This document shows positions 18,281 through 26,609 of a stretch of 64,000 nucleotides of DNA, piece by piece; the first letter of the stretch is position 1, and the number at the start of each line of letters is the position of its first letter. A model generated the notes under the pieces. That model did no database searches. It worked only from the letters and a program-made list of their open reading frames with translations, and had not been told where the DNA came from. The DNA comes from Herbaspirillum sp. RV1423 (GTDB lineage Bacteria > Pseudomonadota > Gammaproteobacteria > Burkholderiales > Burkholderiaceae_D), in contig NZ_CBXX010000004.1 of NCBI RefSeq assembly GCF_000577615.1, positions 1-64,000 of the forward strand, in the 5' to 3' direction. The translations under genes were made by a program, and so were the position numbers.

Positions 18281-19902
18281 GCCACTTCAGCAAACAATGG
18301 AACATCAGGTTGTTGCAAAGGGTTCCTTCGCGCACTTCCCGATGGTCTCTTATTCAGGGAATCACTTGGCTGCCGATTCTTATTCTTGTTCATTTCGTTC
18401 AGCAGACTGCGCACGACCTTGGCTAGTTTGTGGGCAAGCAATGGAGGCACTGCGTTGCCAACTTGGGTATATTGTTCTGTGCGATTACCTGCGAAAAAAT
18501 AGTTGTCGGGAAACGTCTGAAGGCGGGCAGCCTCTCTGACTGTGAGGCTCCTGCACTGGGAGGGGTCGTAATGGATATAGTAGTGACCGTCCTTGGCAAT
18601 GTGTGCCACCACCGTAGTGGCCGGCTCGTTCCTGCACTGCACTCGGAATCTGTCATTGAACGGAATAGAATCGGATTTTTGTTTTACATGCGCATTTGCA
18701 TGGTCAGGAAGTAACTTCTGAGGAAATAGTTCCAATCGAGGTGAATACCCTCTCGAATGAGCGAAGCTAGCCGAAAAAAGATAACGTGCAAGATCTGATG
18801 CCATATGTCCACGTGCCTCATGTTGGCAGATTCCATTCAAGCTTCGGTCATGCAGCCACCGCTGAAGTTCTGTCTTTTTTTTGGGTTTTCTATAATTCCG
18901 TGAAATGAAGGCGCCTCCAGTCGTGGTACTGGTTGCCATAGCGGCAAATGCGTACATTGTTTCGATCATTTCAGACTCATTTTCGTCGCCCCATCCTCTG
19001 ACGTAAGAGGGAGCAGCATGAACAGCCTTGCGCCAAGCATCCAGTGAATCGTTGCGCGATAGACGGCTACGAAGTCGGGGGAGATCATCTATGGCATGCC
19101 TAGCAGTTACAGGCCTGGGTACAGGCGTCAACAAACGATGTTGTGACATTCCCATTTCCTTCCTTACTCCAAGCAAAATCACTCGATGCCTACTCTGCGG
19201 TATTCCATAGCGTTCCGAATGAATGATGTAGTCAGTAGGATCAAGTGACTCACTATTGCCCCTCTTTATAAATGAGCGAATTTCATACTCGAGTCCCTCA
19301 GCAGGCATAGAAAGATCCCCGATGATCTTTTCGAACATAGGGTTGCCGGCGTGTTTAGAGGATAAAAGCCCCTTTACATTCTCCATCACGAAGATGGTTG
19401 GCTTGTGTACCTGAATAATTCTCAGGTACTCCCTATAAAGAAAGTGCTTCACGTCTTTGTGAAACTCCTTGTCTTTGGCACGCCTAGAACGGCCAGCCAA
19501 GGAATAAGCTTGACAAGGTGGCCCACCGATCAACACCCAGGTCTTTTGGTCTTTTAATGCAGCACGAATTTCTACGTCAATGCTGATTTCATCTGACTTG
19601 CCCAACTCCAAGCATCTCGCCTCGATGGCAGCATGTTCGAACGCATTAGCCACGGCGGGAACGTTGCGAAACGTCGCTTCGTCAGTCTCGCCGCGAATGT
19701 AGCTGTAGTAGTGCTTTATGTCTTTTGTACCGCGTAGACGCCTGAACACTGCTCTGAGCATTAACGTCCGATGAGCAATAGCATCTTTCTCTATGGAAAG
19801 ACCAATCTCAAAAAATGCCTGCTGTTTGGAGCCTCGAAGAGAAGAAAAACCCTCGGCAAGTCCTCCCGGACCTGCAAAAAGATCAATTATGGGCACTGGC
19901 AT
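18277..19902 (-). CDS. DNA (cytosine-5-)methyltransferase
   Basis: Protein of 541 residues. C5-methyltransferase motifs in order: I DLFAGPGGLAEGF (residues 7-19), IV GGPPCQAYSLAGR with the catalytic Cys (near 130), VI FVMENVKGLL (about 172), VIII QSRHRVILLGVR (about 238), and IX-X RSLTVREAARLQTFPD with GNAVPPLLA near the C-terminus. A target-recognition region of about 150 residues sits between VIII and IX. The sequence specificity cannot be read from motifs. It is probably the modification arm of the neighbouring MORC/Z1 restriction-like system, with Vsr repairing deaminated sites. Confidence 0.92.
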   Translation of the reverse strand: MPVPIIDLFAGPGGLAEGFSSLRGSKQQAFFEIGLSIEKDAIAHRTLMLRAVFRRLRGTKDIKHYYSYIRGETDEATFRNVPAVANAFEHAAIEARCLELGKSDEISIDVEIRAALKDQKTWVLIGGPPCQAYSLAGRSRRAKDKEFHKDVKHFLYREYLRIIQVHKPTIFVMENVKGLLSSKHAGNPMFEKIIGDLSMPAEGLEYEIRSFIKRGNSESLDPTDYIIHSERYGIPQSRHRVILLGVRKEMGMSQHRLLTPVPRPVTARHAIDDLPRLRSRLSRNDSLDAWRKAVHAAPSYVRGWGDENESEMIETMYAFAAMATSTTTGGAFISRNYRKPKKKTELQRWLHDRSLNGICQHEARGHMASDLARYLFSASFAHSRGYSPRLELFPQKLLPDHANAHVKQKSDSIPFNDRFRVQCRNEPATTVVAHIAKDGHYYIHYDPSQCRSLTVREAARLQTFPDNYFFAGNRTEQYTQVGNAVPPLLAHKLAKVVRSLLNEMNKNKNRQPSDSLNKRPSGSARRNPLQQPDVPLFAEVA

Positions 19903-20233
19903 TCTTTACCTTCTTAATATTATTTACACAACAACGTTCCAGTTGCTAATCAGACCCCGGTCTGCCAGTCTACCGCGCTGTGTATTTTTTCCAGTTGAGA
20001 TCAATCAATATTCGCTTTACGGCAATTCTAATCTATCCAATATATGCCCGCAGCCTTGATGAGAGAAAATCATCGGCTTGTCCCTTGAGGCAGTTAGCAT
20101 CGAAAGCAGGTTTCTGAAGAGTATTCCAAGCCTAGCCCCACAGATTAGAATATTTCATCCATATATCACCTCATTGAGTACGCATTCGTGTACTTGGGCA
20201 GCGTCGCTCTGCCTTAACCTTCATGAGGCTGAT
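19903..20233. other. AT-rich intergenic stretch
   Basis: About 330 bases between the methyltransferase gene (leftward) and a small zinc-ribbon protein gene (rightward). It should hold both promoters, but I see no convincing -35/-10 pair, repeat or RNA gene. Confidence 0.4.
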
Positions 20234-20578
20234 ATGAACCATTTCCTTTGCTGTCCTCGCTGCAACTCCACCAAAATCTCCACCCGCGACTATGCCCGCA
20301 AAGCCGGCAGTGTCGTAGGTACTGCTGCGGGCGCAGCAGGCAGTGCTGCTGCTGCACTAGGTGGCGCCGAAGCCGGTGCTGCGCTCGGCATCGTCGCAGG
20401 GCCTATTGGCTCCATCTTTGGCGGCTTGGCCGGTGCTCTCATGGGCGCTCTGTTCGGTGGCGCCGCCGGTTGTGCTGCTGGCGCTGCTGTCGGCGAAGTC
20501 ATCGACACTACCGTACTTGAAAACTACGAATGTCAAGACTGCGGCCATGCCTTCAGCAAGCCCCCGTCTCAAAGCTAA
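20234..20578 (+). CDS. Zinc-ribbon protein with glycine-zipper segment
   Basis: Protein of 114 residues from the ATG at 20234, with TGAGG five bases upstream. Two CxxC pairs, at the N-terminus (CCPRCNS) and near the C-terminus (YECQDCGHAF), could together bind zinc. Between them lies a long Gly/Ala repeat (residues about 22-92, AGAAGSAAAALGGAEAG type) that can form a membrane-associated glycine zipper. Function unknown. It sits just ahead of the DUF932-YqaJ block, separated by a strong terminator, so it is probably transcribed alone. Confidence 0.65.
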   Translation: MNHFLCCPRCNSTKISTRDYARKAGSVVGTAAGAAGSAAAALGGAEAGAALGIVAGPIGSIFGGLAGALMGALFGGAAGCAAGAAVGEVIDTTVLENYECQDCGHAFSKPPSQS

Positions 20579-20618
20579 GCATCTCCGATGTAGCCTTTCT
20601 TCTTCACTCCATCACATG

Positions 20619-20653
20619 AAATACCTACAGCCCCTCCCGGGCTGTAGGTATTT
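20619..20653 (+). terminator. Rho-independent terminator
   Basis: Perfect inverted repeat with 15-base arms (AAATACCTACAGCCC and its complement), a five-base loop CTCCC and T residues. It ends transcription of the zinc-ribbon gene; the T-rich/A-rich flanks could let it work in both directions. Confidence 0.85.
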
Positions 20654-20697
20654 TCTGTTGTCCATTTTTATCCTTCTCTATTACAGGAATATTCATC

Positions 20698-21669
20698 ATG
20701 CATCTTGTTCAATCTATGGCCTACGTTAATGAAATACCGTGGCACGGCCTCGGCAATCAACTCGCTCCCAAGCAACCACTCGAAGTCTGGGCGTGGCAAG
20801 CTGGCATGAATTTTCGCATTGAAGAAGCCGAAGTGCGTTTCGTCTCTGATAGCGCTGGCTCTACCCTCGGCTCGATCCATGCCTTTCCTGAACAAAAAGT
20901 CCTATATCGCTCCGATACGAAGACACCACTTTCCGTGGTGTCGACCCGCTACAACGTGGTGCAACCGGCAGAAATTCTCGAATTCTATCGAGACCTCACA
21001 GAAGTCGGTGGCTTCGAATTAGAAACTGCCGGTGTGCTGAAAGATGGCAAGAAGCTGTGGGCACTCGCTAAAACTGGCCAGACTGCAACGCTCAAAGGCA
21101 AAGACCGTGTTAACGGCTACCTGCTACTAGCCACGGCCTGTGATGGCACGCTAGCGACCACCGCGCAATTTACCTCGGTGCGCGTAGTCTGCAACAACAC
21201 CTTGGCCATCGCCTTGGGTGACGGCCAAGGTGCGATCAAGGTTCCCCATCGCAGCCAGTTTGATCCCCAAGCGGTCAAGCGCCAGTTGGGCATCGCCATT
21301 TCTTCTTGGGACGGTTTCCTCGCCCGGATGAAGGCGCTGACCGACTGCAAAGTCAAGGATGATGCGGTCGAGGCTTTCCTGCGTCGTGTGCTGACCTATT
21401 CGGTCAATCCCACTCCTGATGGCAGCACGTCTGCTGTTAATGATCGTGCCATGAAAGTGGCACATGAGCTATATACCGGTCGCGGCCAGGGTTCAGATAT
21501 GGCCTCTGCCTCCCGCACAGCCTGGGGGCTGCTCAACAGCATCACCGAGTATGTGGATCACCATCGCCGCGCCCGCAGCGGCGATCACCGCCTTGACGCT
21601 GCTTGGTTCGGCTCAGGCGCAACGCTCAAACAAAAAGCCTGGGATGAAGCACTCAAGCTCGTCGCATAA
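20698..21669 (+). CDS. DUF932 family plasmid/phage-like protein
   Basis: Protein of 323 residues. The N-terminus (VNEIPWHGLGNQL) and the segment VVSTRYNVVQPAEILEFYRDL are typical of DUF932 (TIGR03299, phage/plasmid-like protein). A conserved core follows around residues 140-175 (LLLATACDGTL, FTSVRVVCNNTL). The biochemical role is unknown. Members travel on plasmids, ICEs and phages and are usually next to recombination genes, as here, where a YqaJ nuclease gene follows 77 bases downstream. Confidence 0.85.
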   Translation: MHLVQSMAYVNEIPWHGLGNQLAPKQPLEVWAWQAGMNFRIEEAEVRFVSDSAGSTLGSIHAFPEQKVLYRSDTKTPLSVVSTRYNVVQPAEILEFYRDLTEVGGFELETAGVLKDGKKLWALAKTGQTATLKGKDRVNGYLLLATACDGTLATTAQFTSVRVVCNNTLAIALGDGQGAIKVPHRSQFDPQAVKRQLGIAISSWDGFLARMKALTDCKVKDDAVEAFLRRVLTYSVNPTPDGSTSAVNDRAMKVAHELYTGRGQGSDMASASRTAWGLLNSITEYVDHHRRARSGDHRLDAAWFGSGATLKQKAWDEALKLVA

Positions 21670-21692
21670 CCTTTCTCTATTCTCAATGACGT

Positions 21693-21726
21693 CAGGCCCG
21701 GCAGCGCATGAGCGCTACCGGGCCTG
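21693..21726 (+). terminator. Stem-loop between DUF932 and YqaJ genes
   Basis: Inverted repeat CAGGCCCGG ... CCGGGCCTG with an inner CAGCGC/GCGCTA pairing. It is followed by TGCTTT rather than a clean T-run, then the AAGGAGG ribosome site of the next gene. It may be a weak terminator, an attenuator or an RNA-stability element. Confidence 0.55.
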
Positions 21727-21746
21727 TGCTTTAAGGAGGTCTCAAC

Positions 21747-22736
21747 ATGGCTGTATTGAAACAACAATCTACTTCTCGCCCAGCACTTCGTTTAGTCGAT
21801 ACCCGCAAGATCGAGCGAGCCGACTGGTTGGAAGTACGCAAGACCGGCATCGGCGGTTCAGATGCCGCTGCCGCTGTAGGTCTCTCTCCCTACAAGAGTC
21901 AACTTGAACTATGGTTAGAGAAGACCGGTAGAGATGCCGATCTTCCTAAGCCCAATCCTGACGACAGCACGGAGCCTGTCTATTGGGGAACGCTGTTGGA
22001 GCCCATCGTCGCGGCAGCTTATACCAAACAAACCGGCCATCGTGTCCGCAAGATCAATGCCGTGCTGCAGCATCCCAGCATCCCCTTCATGCTGGCGAAT
22101 CTGGATCGCGAAGTGGTGGGTGTGCCTGGTGTGCAGGTGTTGGAATGCAAAACGGCAGGCGAGTATGGCGCGAAACTTTGGCAAGAAGGCGTACCAGAAT
22201 ACGTCCAGCTTCAGGTACAGCACCAGCTTGTCGTCACAGGCAAGCAAGCTGCTGATGTCGCCGTTCTGATCTGCGGCCAGAAGCTTGAAGTCCATCGCAT
22301 CCAGCGCGACGATCAGTTGATCTCCCGCCTGATACCGTTGGAAGCCAAATTCTGGGAATACGTCGTCAACGACATTCCACCACCGGTCGATGGCTCCGAA
22401 TCGGCAGAACGAGCGCTTCGCTGTCTGTACCCGGGCAATTCCACTTTCGTCGACTTCAGCAATGATCGTCGCTTGTCTGCAGTCTTTGCCGATTTGATCT
22501 TGCTGCGAGAAGACATCAAGGCTAAAGAAGCTCAGGCAGAACAATTCAAGCAGACGCTACAGCAGGCCATGGGCGATGCCTCGGTCGCCCGGCTTGAGAC
22601 CGGCAAGATCACGTACAAACGCAGTAAAGACAGCGCCAGTATCGACCTCGACAAGTTGCTTGCCGATCACCCCGCGCTGGCGCTGGAATACGCTATCACC
22701 AAGCCTGGCTCACGGCGCTTCCGTATTTATGACTGA
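21747..22736 (+). CDS. YqaJ-type (lambda exonuclease-like) recombination nuclease
   Basis: Protein of 329 residues with a strong AAGGAGG site. YqaJ/lambda-exonuclease hallmarks: WLEVRKTGIGGSDAAAAVG (residues about 29-47), WGTLLEPIVAAAY with the conserved Glu (about 76-88), MLANLDREV with Asp (about 117), VLECKTA (Glu-x-Lys, about 132) and VQLQVQHQL. These residues build the PD-(D/E)XK site that resects double-stranded DNA 5' to 3'. No single-strand annealing protein (Bet/RecT) is recognised next to it; the following cysteine-rich protein might be its partner (inference). Confidence 0.85.
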   Translation: MAVLKQQSTSRPALRLVDTRKIERADWLEVRKTGIGGSDAAAAVGLSPYKSQLELWLEKTGRDADLPKPNPDDSTEPVYWGTLLEPIVAAAYTKQTGHRVRKINAVLQHPSIPFMLANLDREVVGVPGVQVLECKTAGEYGAKLWQEGVPEYVQLQVQHQLVVTGKQAADVAVLICGQKLEVHRIQRDDQLISRLIPLEAKFWEYVVNDIPPPVDGSESAERALRCLYPGNSTFVDFSNDRRLSAVFADLILLREDIKAKEAQAEQFKQTLQQAMGDASVARLETGKITYKRSKDSASIDLDKLLADHPALALEYAITKPGSRRFRIYD

Positions 22737-22766
22737 TAACAATCCCTCAATCACAGGAGCCTTGAT

Positions 22767-23663
22767 ATGCTGAAAGGACTAGCAATTACGCCGCCCGTTA
22801 TGGGGCGCATTTCCATTGGTCGTGTCGTTGAGAAAAACGGCAAGCGGCTACCGGAGAAGGACGACCAGTTCACGATTACCTCACAAATCCAGTCCAGAGA
22901 TGGCTGGATTCCCCATCCCTACGATGCAACACTGCGACATGGCCCCAATGCCAGCAAATTACGCATGATTCCCATCCGGGTGCTGTTCAACGATCCTGAA
23001 TTGAACCTGCGTAGCGAATACTGCCTATTCGACCGCACAAATGGACGACCACTATGTGCAGGCAACGGAAAGGAATGCCGACGCTATTCGGATGGGCAAG
23101 TAAAGTCACTGCCCTGCCCATCACCGGATGATTGTGAATTCTCTGGGGGCCTGTGTAAGCCATATGGCCGGCTGAACGTAAAAATCGATGACGAAGATGA
23201 TCTGGGTACGTTCATCTTCCGAACCACTGGCTACAACAGCATCCGTAACCTGACTGCACGCTTGCATTACTACCAGGCGGTGTCCGGTAATCGACTGGCT
23301 TGTCTGCCGTTGCAACTGCAATTGCGCGGCAAGAGCACGACGCAAAGCCATCGTGCACCGATCTACTACGTGGATATCACAATTCGCGATGGTTTAAGTC
23401 TGGTGGATGCTATTACTCGCGCCAGGGAAGAACAACAACTTCGCCTGGATGGCGGGTTCGATCAGGAGGCGCTGGATACCGCAGCGGCCCATGGCTTTGC
23501 AAATGGCGCTTTCGAGAACACAGCCGAAGAGATGGTGGATATTGCCGAAGAATTCTTGCTAGGACAGCATGGCAGTGCCGAGACTGGGACGAAAGGAGAA
23601 ACTACCAAGCCCAGCCTCGCCGACAAGCTTCAGAACAGGATCGAGCAACAGTCATCCGGCTGA
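22767..23663 (+). CDS. Cysteine-rich island protein, putative metal-binding
   Basis: Protein of 298 residues, 30 bases after the YqaJ gene and so probably co-transcribed. A cluster of five cysteines, from CAGNGKECRR to CPSPDDCEFSGGLCK (about residues 92-131), looks like a metal (zinc or iron-sulphur) site. Homologues in ICEs and plasmids are usually named hydrolase or metal-binding protein, and a link to recombination directionality factors has been suggested for the wider family. The C-terminal 80 residues are acidic and flexible. Context suggests a role in DNA recombination. Confidence 0.6.
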   Translation: MLKGLAITPPVMGRISIGRVVEKNGKRLPEKDDQFTITSQIQSRDGWIPHPYDATLRHGPNASKLRMIPIRVLFNDPELNLRSEYCLFDRTNGRPLCAGNGKECRRYSDGQVKSLPCPSPDDCEFSGGLCKPYGRLNVKIDDEDDLGTFIFRTTGYNSIRNLTARLHYYQAVSGNRLACLPLQLQLRGKSTTQSHRAPIYYVDITIRDGLSLVDAITRAREEQQLRLDGGFDQEALDTAAAHGFANGAFENTAEEMVDIAEEFLLGQHGSAETGTKGETTKPSLADKLQNRIEQQSSG

Positions 23664-23674
23664 GTCATCACTGG

Positions 23675-24064
23675 CTACAAGTTGTCCTGTAGTTGGTTGA
23701 CCAGTTCTTCCACCAGGTAGCGCTTATGCGGCGGCAAAGACTGGATCTTTTGTGCCAGTTTGATCGCGTCAGCCGACGCTGCTACCGCCTTCTTGCCCTC
23801 TTCCTTGGACGGCACAGGGCCGTAATGGAGCCAGTGTTCGTCCACGTTCAACCACTTGGCAAGAGTCGCCAGCTTGGCGTGGGTCGGAATCGCTCGGCCA
23901 CTAAGCCACTTGTGCGCCGTTTGCGTCGAGACAGGTGTTCCCTCTTTGTAACGCAAGTTGAAACGATTCGCCAATTCGGTCGCGCCGACAACCATGCCTT
24001 CGCTGCGGCGTAAGGCAAGTTCCAGACGTTTCGAGAAGGCGGTTTTTTCGACATTGGTAGGCAT
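23675..24064 (-). CDS. XRE-type HTH repressor
   Basis: Protein of 129 residues. The helix-turn-helix lies at about residues 25-75 (GATELANRFNLRY, then TQTAHKWLSGRAIPT and KLATLAKWLNVDEHWL), the usual repressor arrangement in islands and phages. The helical C-terminal half may dimerise. It converges on the YqaJ block and diverges from the small secreted-protein genes at 24185, so it could control those, itself, or both through the AT-rich gap 24065-24184. Confidence 0.8.
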   Translation of the reverse strand: MPTNVEKTAFSKRLELALRRSEGMVVGATELANRFNLRYKEGTPVSTQTAHKWLSGRAIPTHAKLATLAKWLNVDEHWLHYGPVPSKEEGKKAVAASADAIKLAQKIQSLPPHKRYLVEELVNQLQDNL

Positions 24065-24184
24065 TCACACATTGTGCGTTGTCAGATCATGTCACATTAC
24101 AACTTTTAGAGATACAATTATCTTAATTAGTTTAAATTCATTTACTTTCGGTCGTTATCTTTATTTTCAAACAAGGAGAAAAAC

Positions 24185-24508
24185 TTGAAATACGCATTCC
24201 GATTGCTCGCCCTCGCCAGCGCCATGACAACCTGCACAGCGTCCAACGCCGGTGACGCCCCTTTTGATGTGTCCACGCACATCGAACAGAATGTTCCCAT
24301 CATTCAGCTTGAAGCCGCGACCGATCAGGTTGTACTCACAGGCTTCAATGTCAACCGGGGCAATTGCAAAGCCAAACTTGGTGGCGTCTACCCACTGCCG
24401 CTTACCTTCAAATTTGGACAGGGGGTCAAGCTCTTTGCCTATAGCTGCAAGGTCAAAGAAGTTGTATTGACCACGGATCAAGGCAATTACACCTACTCGT
24501 TCCGCTAA
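24185..24508 (+). CDS. Small exported protein
   Basis: Protein of 107 residues, TTG start at 24185 supported by AAGGAGAAAAAC directly upstream. A signal peptide is visible (KYAFRLLALASAMTTCTASNAGDA, given here only in outline: basic start, hydrophobic core, AxA-like site near residue 22). The mature part has two cysteines (NCKAK and YSCKVK) that could form a disulphide. Function unknown. The next gene also encodes an exported protein and starts seven bases later, so they are likely co-expressed. Confidence 0.6.
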   Translation: MKYAFRLLALASAMTTCTASNAGDAPFDVSTHIEQNVPIIQLEAATDQVVLTGFNVNRGNCKAKLGGVYPLPLTFKFGQGVKLFAYSCKVKEVVLTTDQGNYTYSFR

Positions 24509-24514
24509 TACACC

Positions 24515-24997
24515 ATGCAAACTCTCATACAACGGTCTGTATTAATTGCCTCCGCACTGGTCTCGTTATCGTTAGCAGCTTCTAGCTCTGCGCAATCTCC
24601 GAGCCAGACGAGCGATTCAGTTCTCAAACCGGTCCCTGGGGCGGTCTTCCAGCACAACGTCCAACAAAACAACTGGCACGTCTCCTGGAAAAACAAGAAA
24701 TACGCCCTACCCAATGCCAGTTGGGACACGATGACCATTCATCAAGTCAAGAATTACGGTGTCTCGAAGATCGTCCTGGCGTCCGGCAGCTCTGGTCGTG
24801 CCTGCGAACAGGAATATCGCCTGTACCTTTTCACGCCGTCTGGGGAAGTAGATGAGTGGCGCGATTTCAAGATCTGTTTCGCTCAAAAGCAGTCCATCAC
24901 GGTGAAAGGCGACTACATCACCGTGACGCTTGATGGAAAACGCACTGACATCAATCCAAATGAAGATTCGGCAGCAAGTCCGAATGCCCTTCGTTGA
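24515..24997 (+). CDS. Exported hypothetical protein
   Basis: Protein of 160 residues with an N-terminal signal peptide (residues 1 to about 27, ending ASSSAQ). The mature domain contains two cysteines (GRACEQEYR and KICFAQ) and a beta-rich pattern (YRLYLFTPSGEVDEW). No family is recognised. It lies seven bases after another exported-protein gene and is closed by a terminator at 25003. Confidence 0.6.
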   Translation: MQTLIQRSVLIASALVSLSLAASSSAQSPSQTSDSVLKPVPGAVFQHNVQQNNWHVSWKNKKYALPNASWDTMTIHQVKNYGVSKIVLASGSSGRACEQEYRLYLFTPSGEVDEWRDFKICFAQKQSITVKGDYITVTLDGKRTDINPNEDSAASPNALR

Positions 24998-25002
24998 ACA
25001 TG

Positions 25003-25030
25003 AAAATGCCTCCGATATCGGAGGCGTTTT
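25003..25030 (+). terminator. Rho-independent terminator
   Basis: Inverted repeat AAATGCCTCCGAT ... ATCGGAGGCGTTTT with almost no loop, followed by T residues. It ends the operon of the two exported proteins. Confidence 0.8.
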
Positions 25031-25095
25031 CTTAATCATTTAATCCCGAGGCATAGGCCACAACAAATGAAATCCCTTCCTATTAGTTTTATTTT

Positions 25096-25857
25096 TTGGT
25101 TCTTTCTGTCCATTTTTGTGGGGCTCGTCGCAAAAGGGTCTGGGCGTACCCATGCAATAGGACGGGCGATTCCGGCATCTTGCGAGCAGTAGATCAGTGC
25201 CGTCAAAGTTTGTACGCAAAACTCCATGGCTATATGGAGCGTGCCGATCCGGCTCGCATAAAGTCTGCAAAGGAGGCTTTAGCAAGCATGCGTGGCCTAC
25301 GGACCAAAATTCAAGATGTCATAGCTAGGGAAGACTCTGACGTTATTGCGGAAAGATGTACTCGTCCTGAATTCATCAAGGGCATGAACAACTCAGTCTC
25401 GGGGATTGCTACCTACCTGAGCTTTCATCATGCGCTAAGCAAGGACTGCAAAAAAGAAAATTCAGGGAATGCAGGTTCCGGCGTAGAGCAGGTCAATGCC
25501 GCGAACACGAACAACTACAGAAAGGTTTTCATGGACGACAAAGAATTGCCACGAAGAATTGCCGCCTTAGAACGCAAGGTTGAAGCTTTACAGGAAGAAC
25601 TCAATCAAAGAGCGTTGGTTTTCGAAAAACTGACGCAGGAATTGACTGCAAGATCTAATGTTTTCTATCGAACTGAGGTTGCTTTATTGAGGAGGCATCC
25701 AGAGCGCGCTGCAATTGCAAAAGAGTTGCGGTTGTCTACACAGTTAGAGCTTGACGATAAGGCGCAGCAGGCACATATGATGCCTCACTATAAAGCTGTG
25801 ACGCTTTTGGCCTTGAACGCCATGCTTTGCGCTGCTGGTGAACCACCGAGACTATAA
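25096..25857 (+). CDS. Hypothetical protein, coiled coil; start uncertain
   Basis: The open frame gives up to 253 residues. The C-terminal part from the ATG at 25531 (109 residues; AAAGG six bases upstream) has a clear coiled coil (PRRIAALERKVEALQEEL) and is the most secure section. Upstream, residues 37-120 are helical. A different frame starting at the ATG at 25068 encodes a hydrophobic signal-peptide-like segment of about 20 residues and stops at 25193. The native gene may therefore have begun at 25068 and suffered a frameshift near 25180, or these are two genes. No family recognised. Confidence 0.45.
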   Translation: MVLSVHFCGARRKRVWAYPCNRTGDSGILRAVDQCRQSLYAKLHGYMERADPARIKSAKEALASMRGLRTKIQDVIAREDSDVIAERCTRPEFIKGMNNSVSGIATYLSFHHALSKDCKKENSGNAGSGVEQVNAANTNNYRKVFMDDKELPRRIAALERKVEALQEELNQRALVFEKLTQELTARSNVFYRTEVALLRRHPERAAIAKELRLSTQLELDDKAQQAHMMPHYKAVTLLALNAMLCAAGEPPRL

Positions 25858-26039
25858 ATGAGTGGCGTGGCGAATGCGGGCTGCCTTCACTCTAACCTGT
25901 CAATTCAAAACAATCTTGGGAAGCGCGCTCAAACTGGCCGCTTCTGTTTTTGTACTGTCTGCTTACTTTTCACCCACTGCAATGGGCTGGCAAGTATTTG
26001 ATAACCGATGAAAGAATTACGGTGGATGAACGATTAATT

Positions 26040-26609
26040 CTATCGTGAACGTTTACCAAGGCTTGGCAAGCCTCCTGACATTGGAAGCCCTTTAAATTTG
26101 GCTCCCTCATCAACCTTATTAAAAAAATTCTTAGGGCTACGTTGATCAGGTCTCGTTTGTATTTCCTTCTCCTCATTGGCGAGAATTTTTTCATTGTTCT
26201 CTTCTAACTGTCGGCAGAATTCAATTAACTCACGATGAGCCGACTTGATCTGAGTAAGTTCATTCTCCAGCAGGGATTTTTCGTCAGATATATTTTTCAG
26301 GATGGCGACATGACTTTCCTCCAGTTCTTTACTGCGTATCCGAATCGCCTTCTTATATTCGTTTTTTTGCGCTTTTAGCTCTTGTTTGTATGCCGCGCAT
26401 TCCCGCTCTAATTGATCAACTTTTGCGGCATGTTCGATCGTACGCCTTAAAGTAGTAGGGAGCACTTCTATTCGACGTTGAGCACGGCCATCCACCGTAT
26501 ATTCCATTATGGAATGAAAGCGAAAACCTTTAAGAAATTCAAAGCCTTTCGGTAAGTCGCTTTTGTGCGAAGCGAAATCTGACGCATTTAATCGCTTGGG
26601 GCGGGCCAT
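26040..26609 (-). CDS. Coiled-coil hypothetical protein
   Basis: Protein of 189 residues. N-terminal basic segment (MARPKRLNASDFASHK), then a long coiled coil from about residue 55 to 150 (heptads in QLERECAAYKQELKAQ, SKELEESHVAILKN and so on), and a Gly/Ser-rich tail. No catalytic motif. Proteins of this design are common near island partition or mobilisation genes, but I cannot assign it. Confidence 0.6.
   Translation of the reverse strand: MARPKRLNASDFASHKSDLPKGFEFLKGFRFHSIMEYTVDGRAQRRIEVLPTTLRRTIEHAAKVDQLERECAAYKQELKAQKNEYKKAIRIRSKELEESHVAILKNISDEKSLLENELTQIKSAHRELIEFCRQLEENNEKILANEEKEIQTRPDQRSPKNFFNKVDEGAKFKGLPMSGGLPSLGKRSR

Noticed and set aside
8297-19902. BREX, DISARM or ordinary type II restriction system
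   Set aside because: No PglX, BrxC, BrxL or DrmA-E proteins and no simple restriction endonuclease beside the methyltransferase; the GHKL/Z1/AIPR/PD-(D/E)XK set fits the MORC-linked type better.
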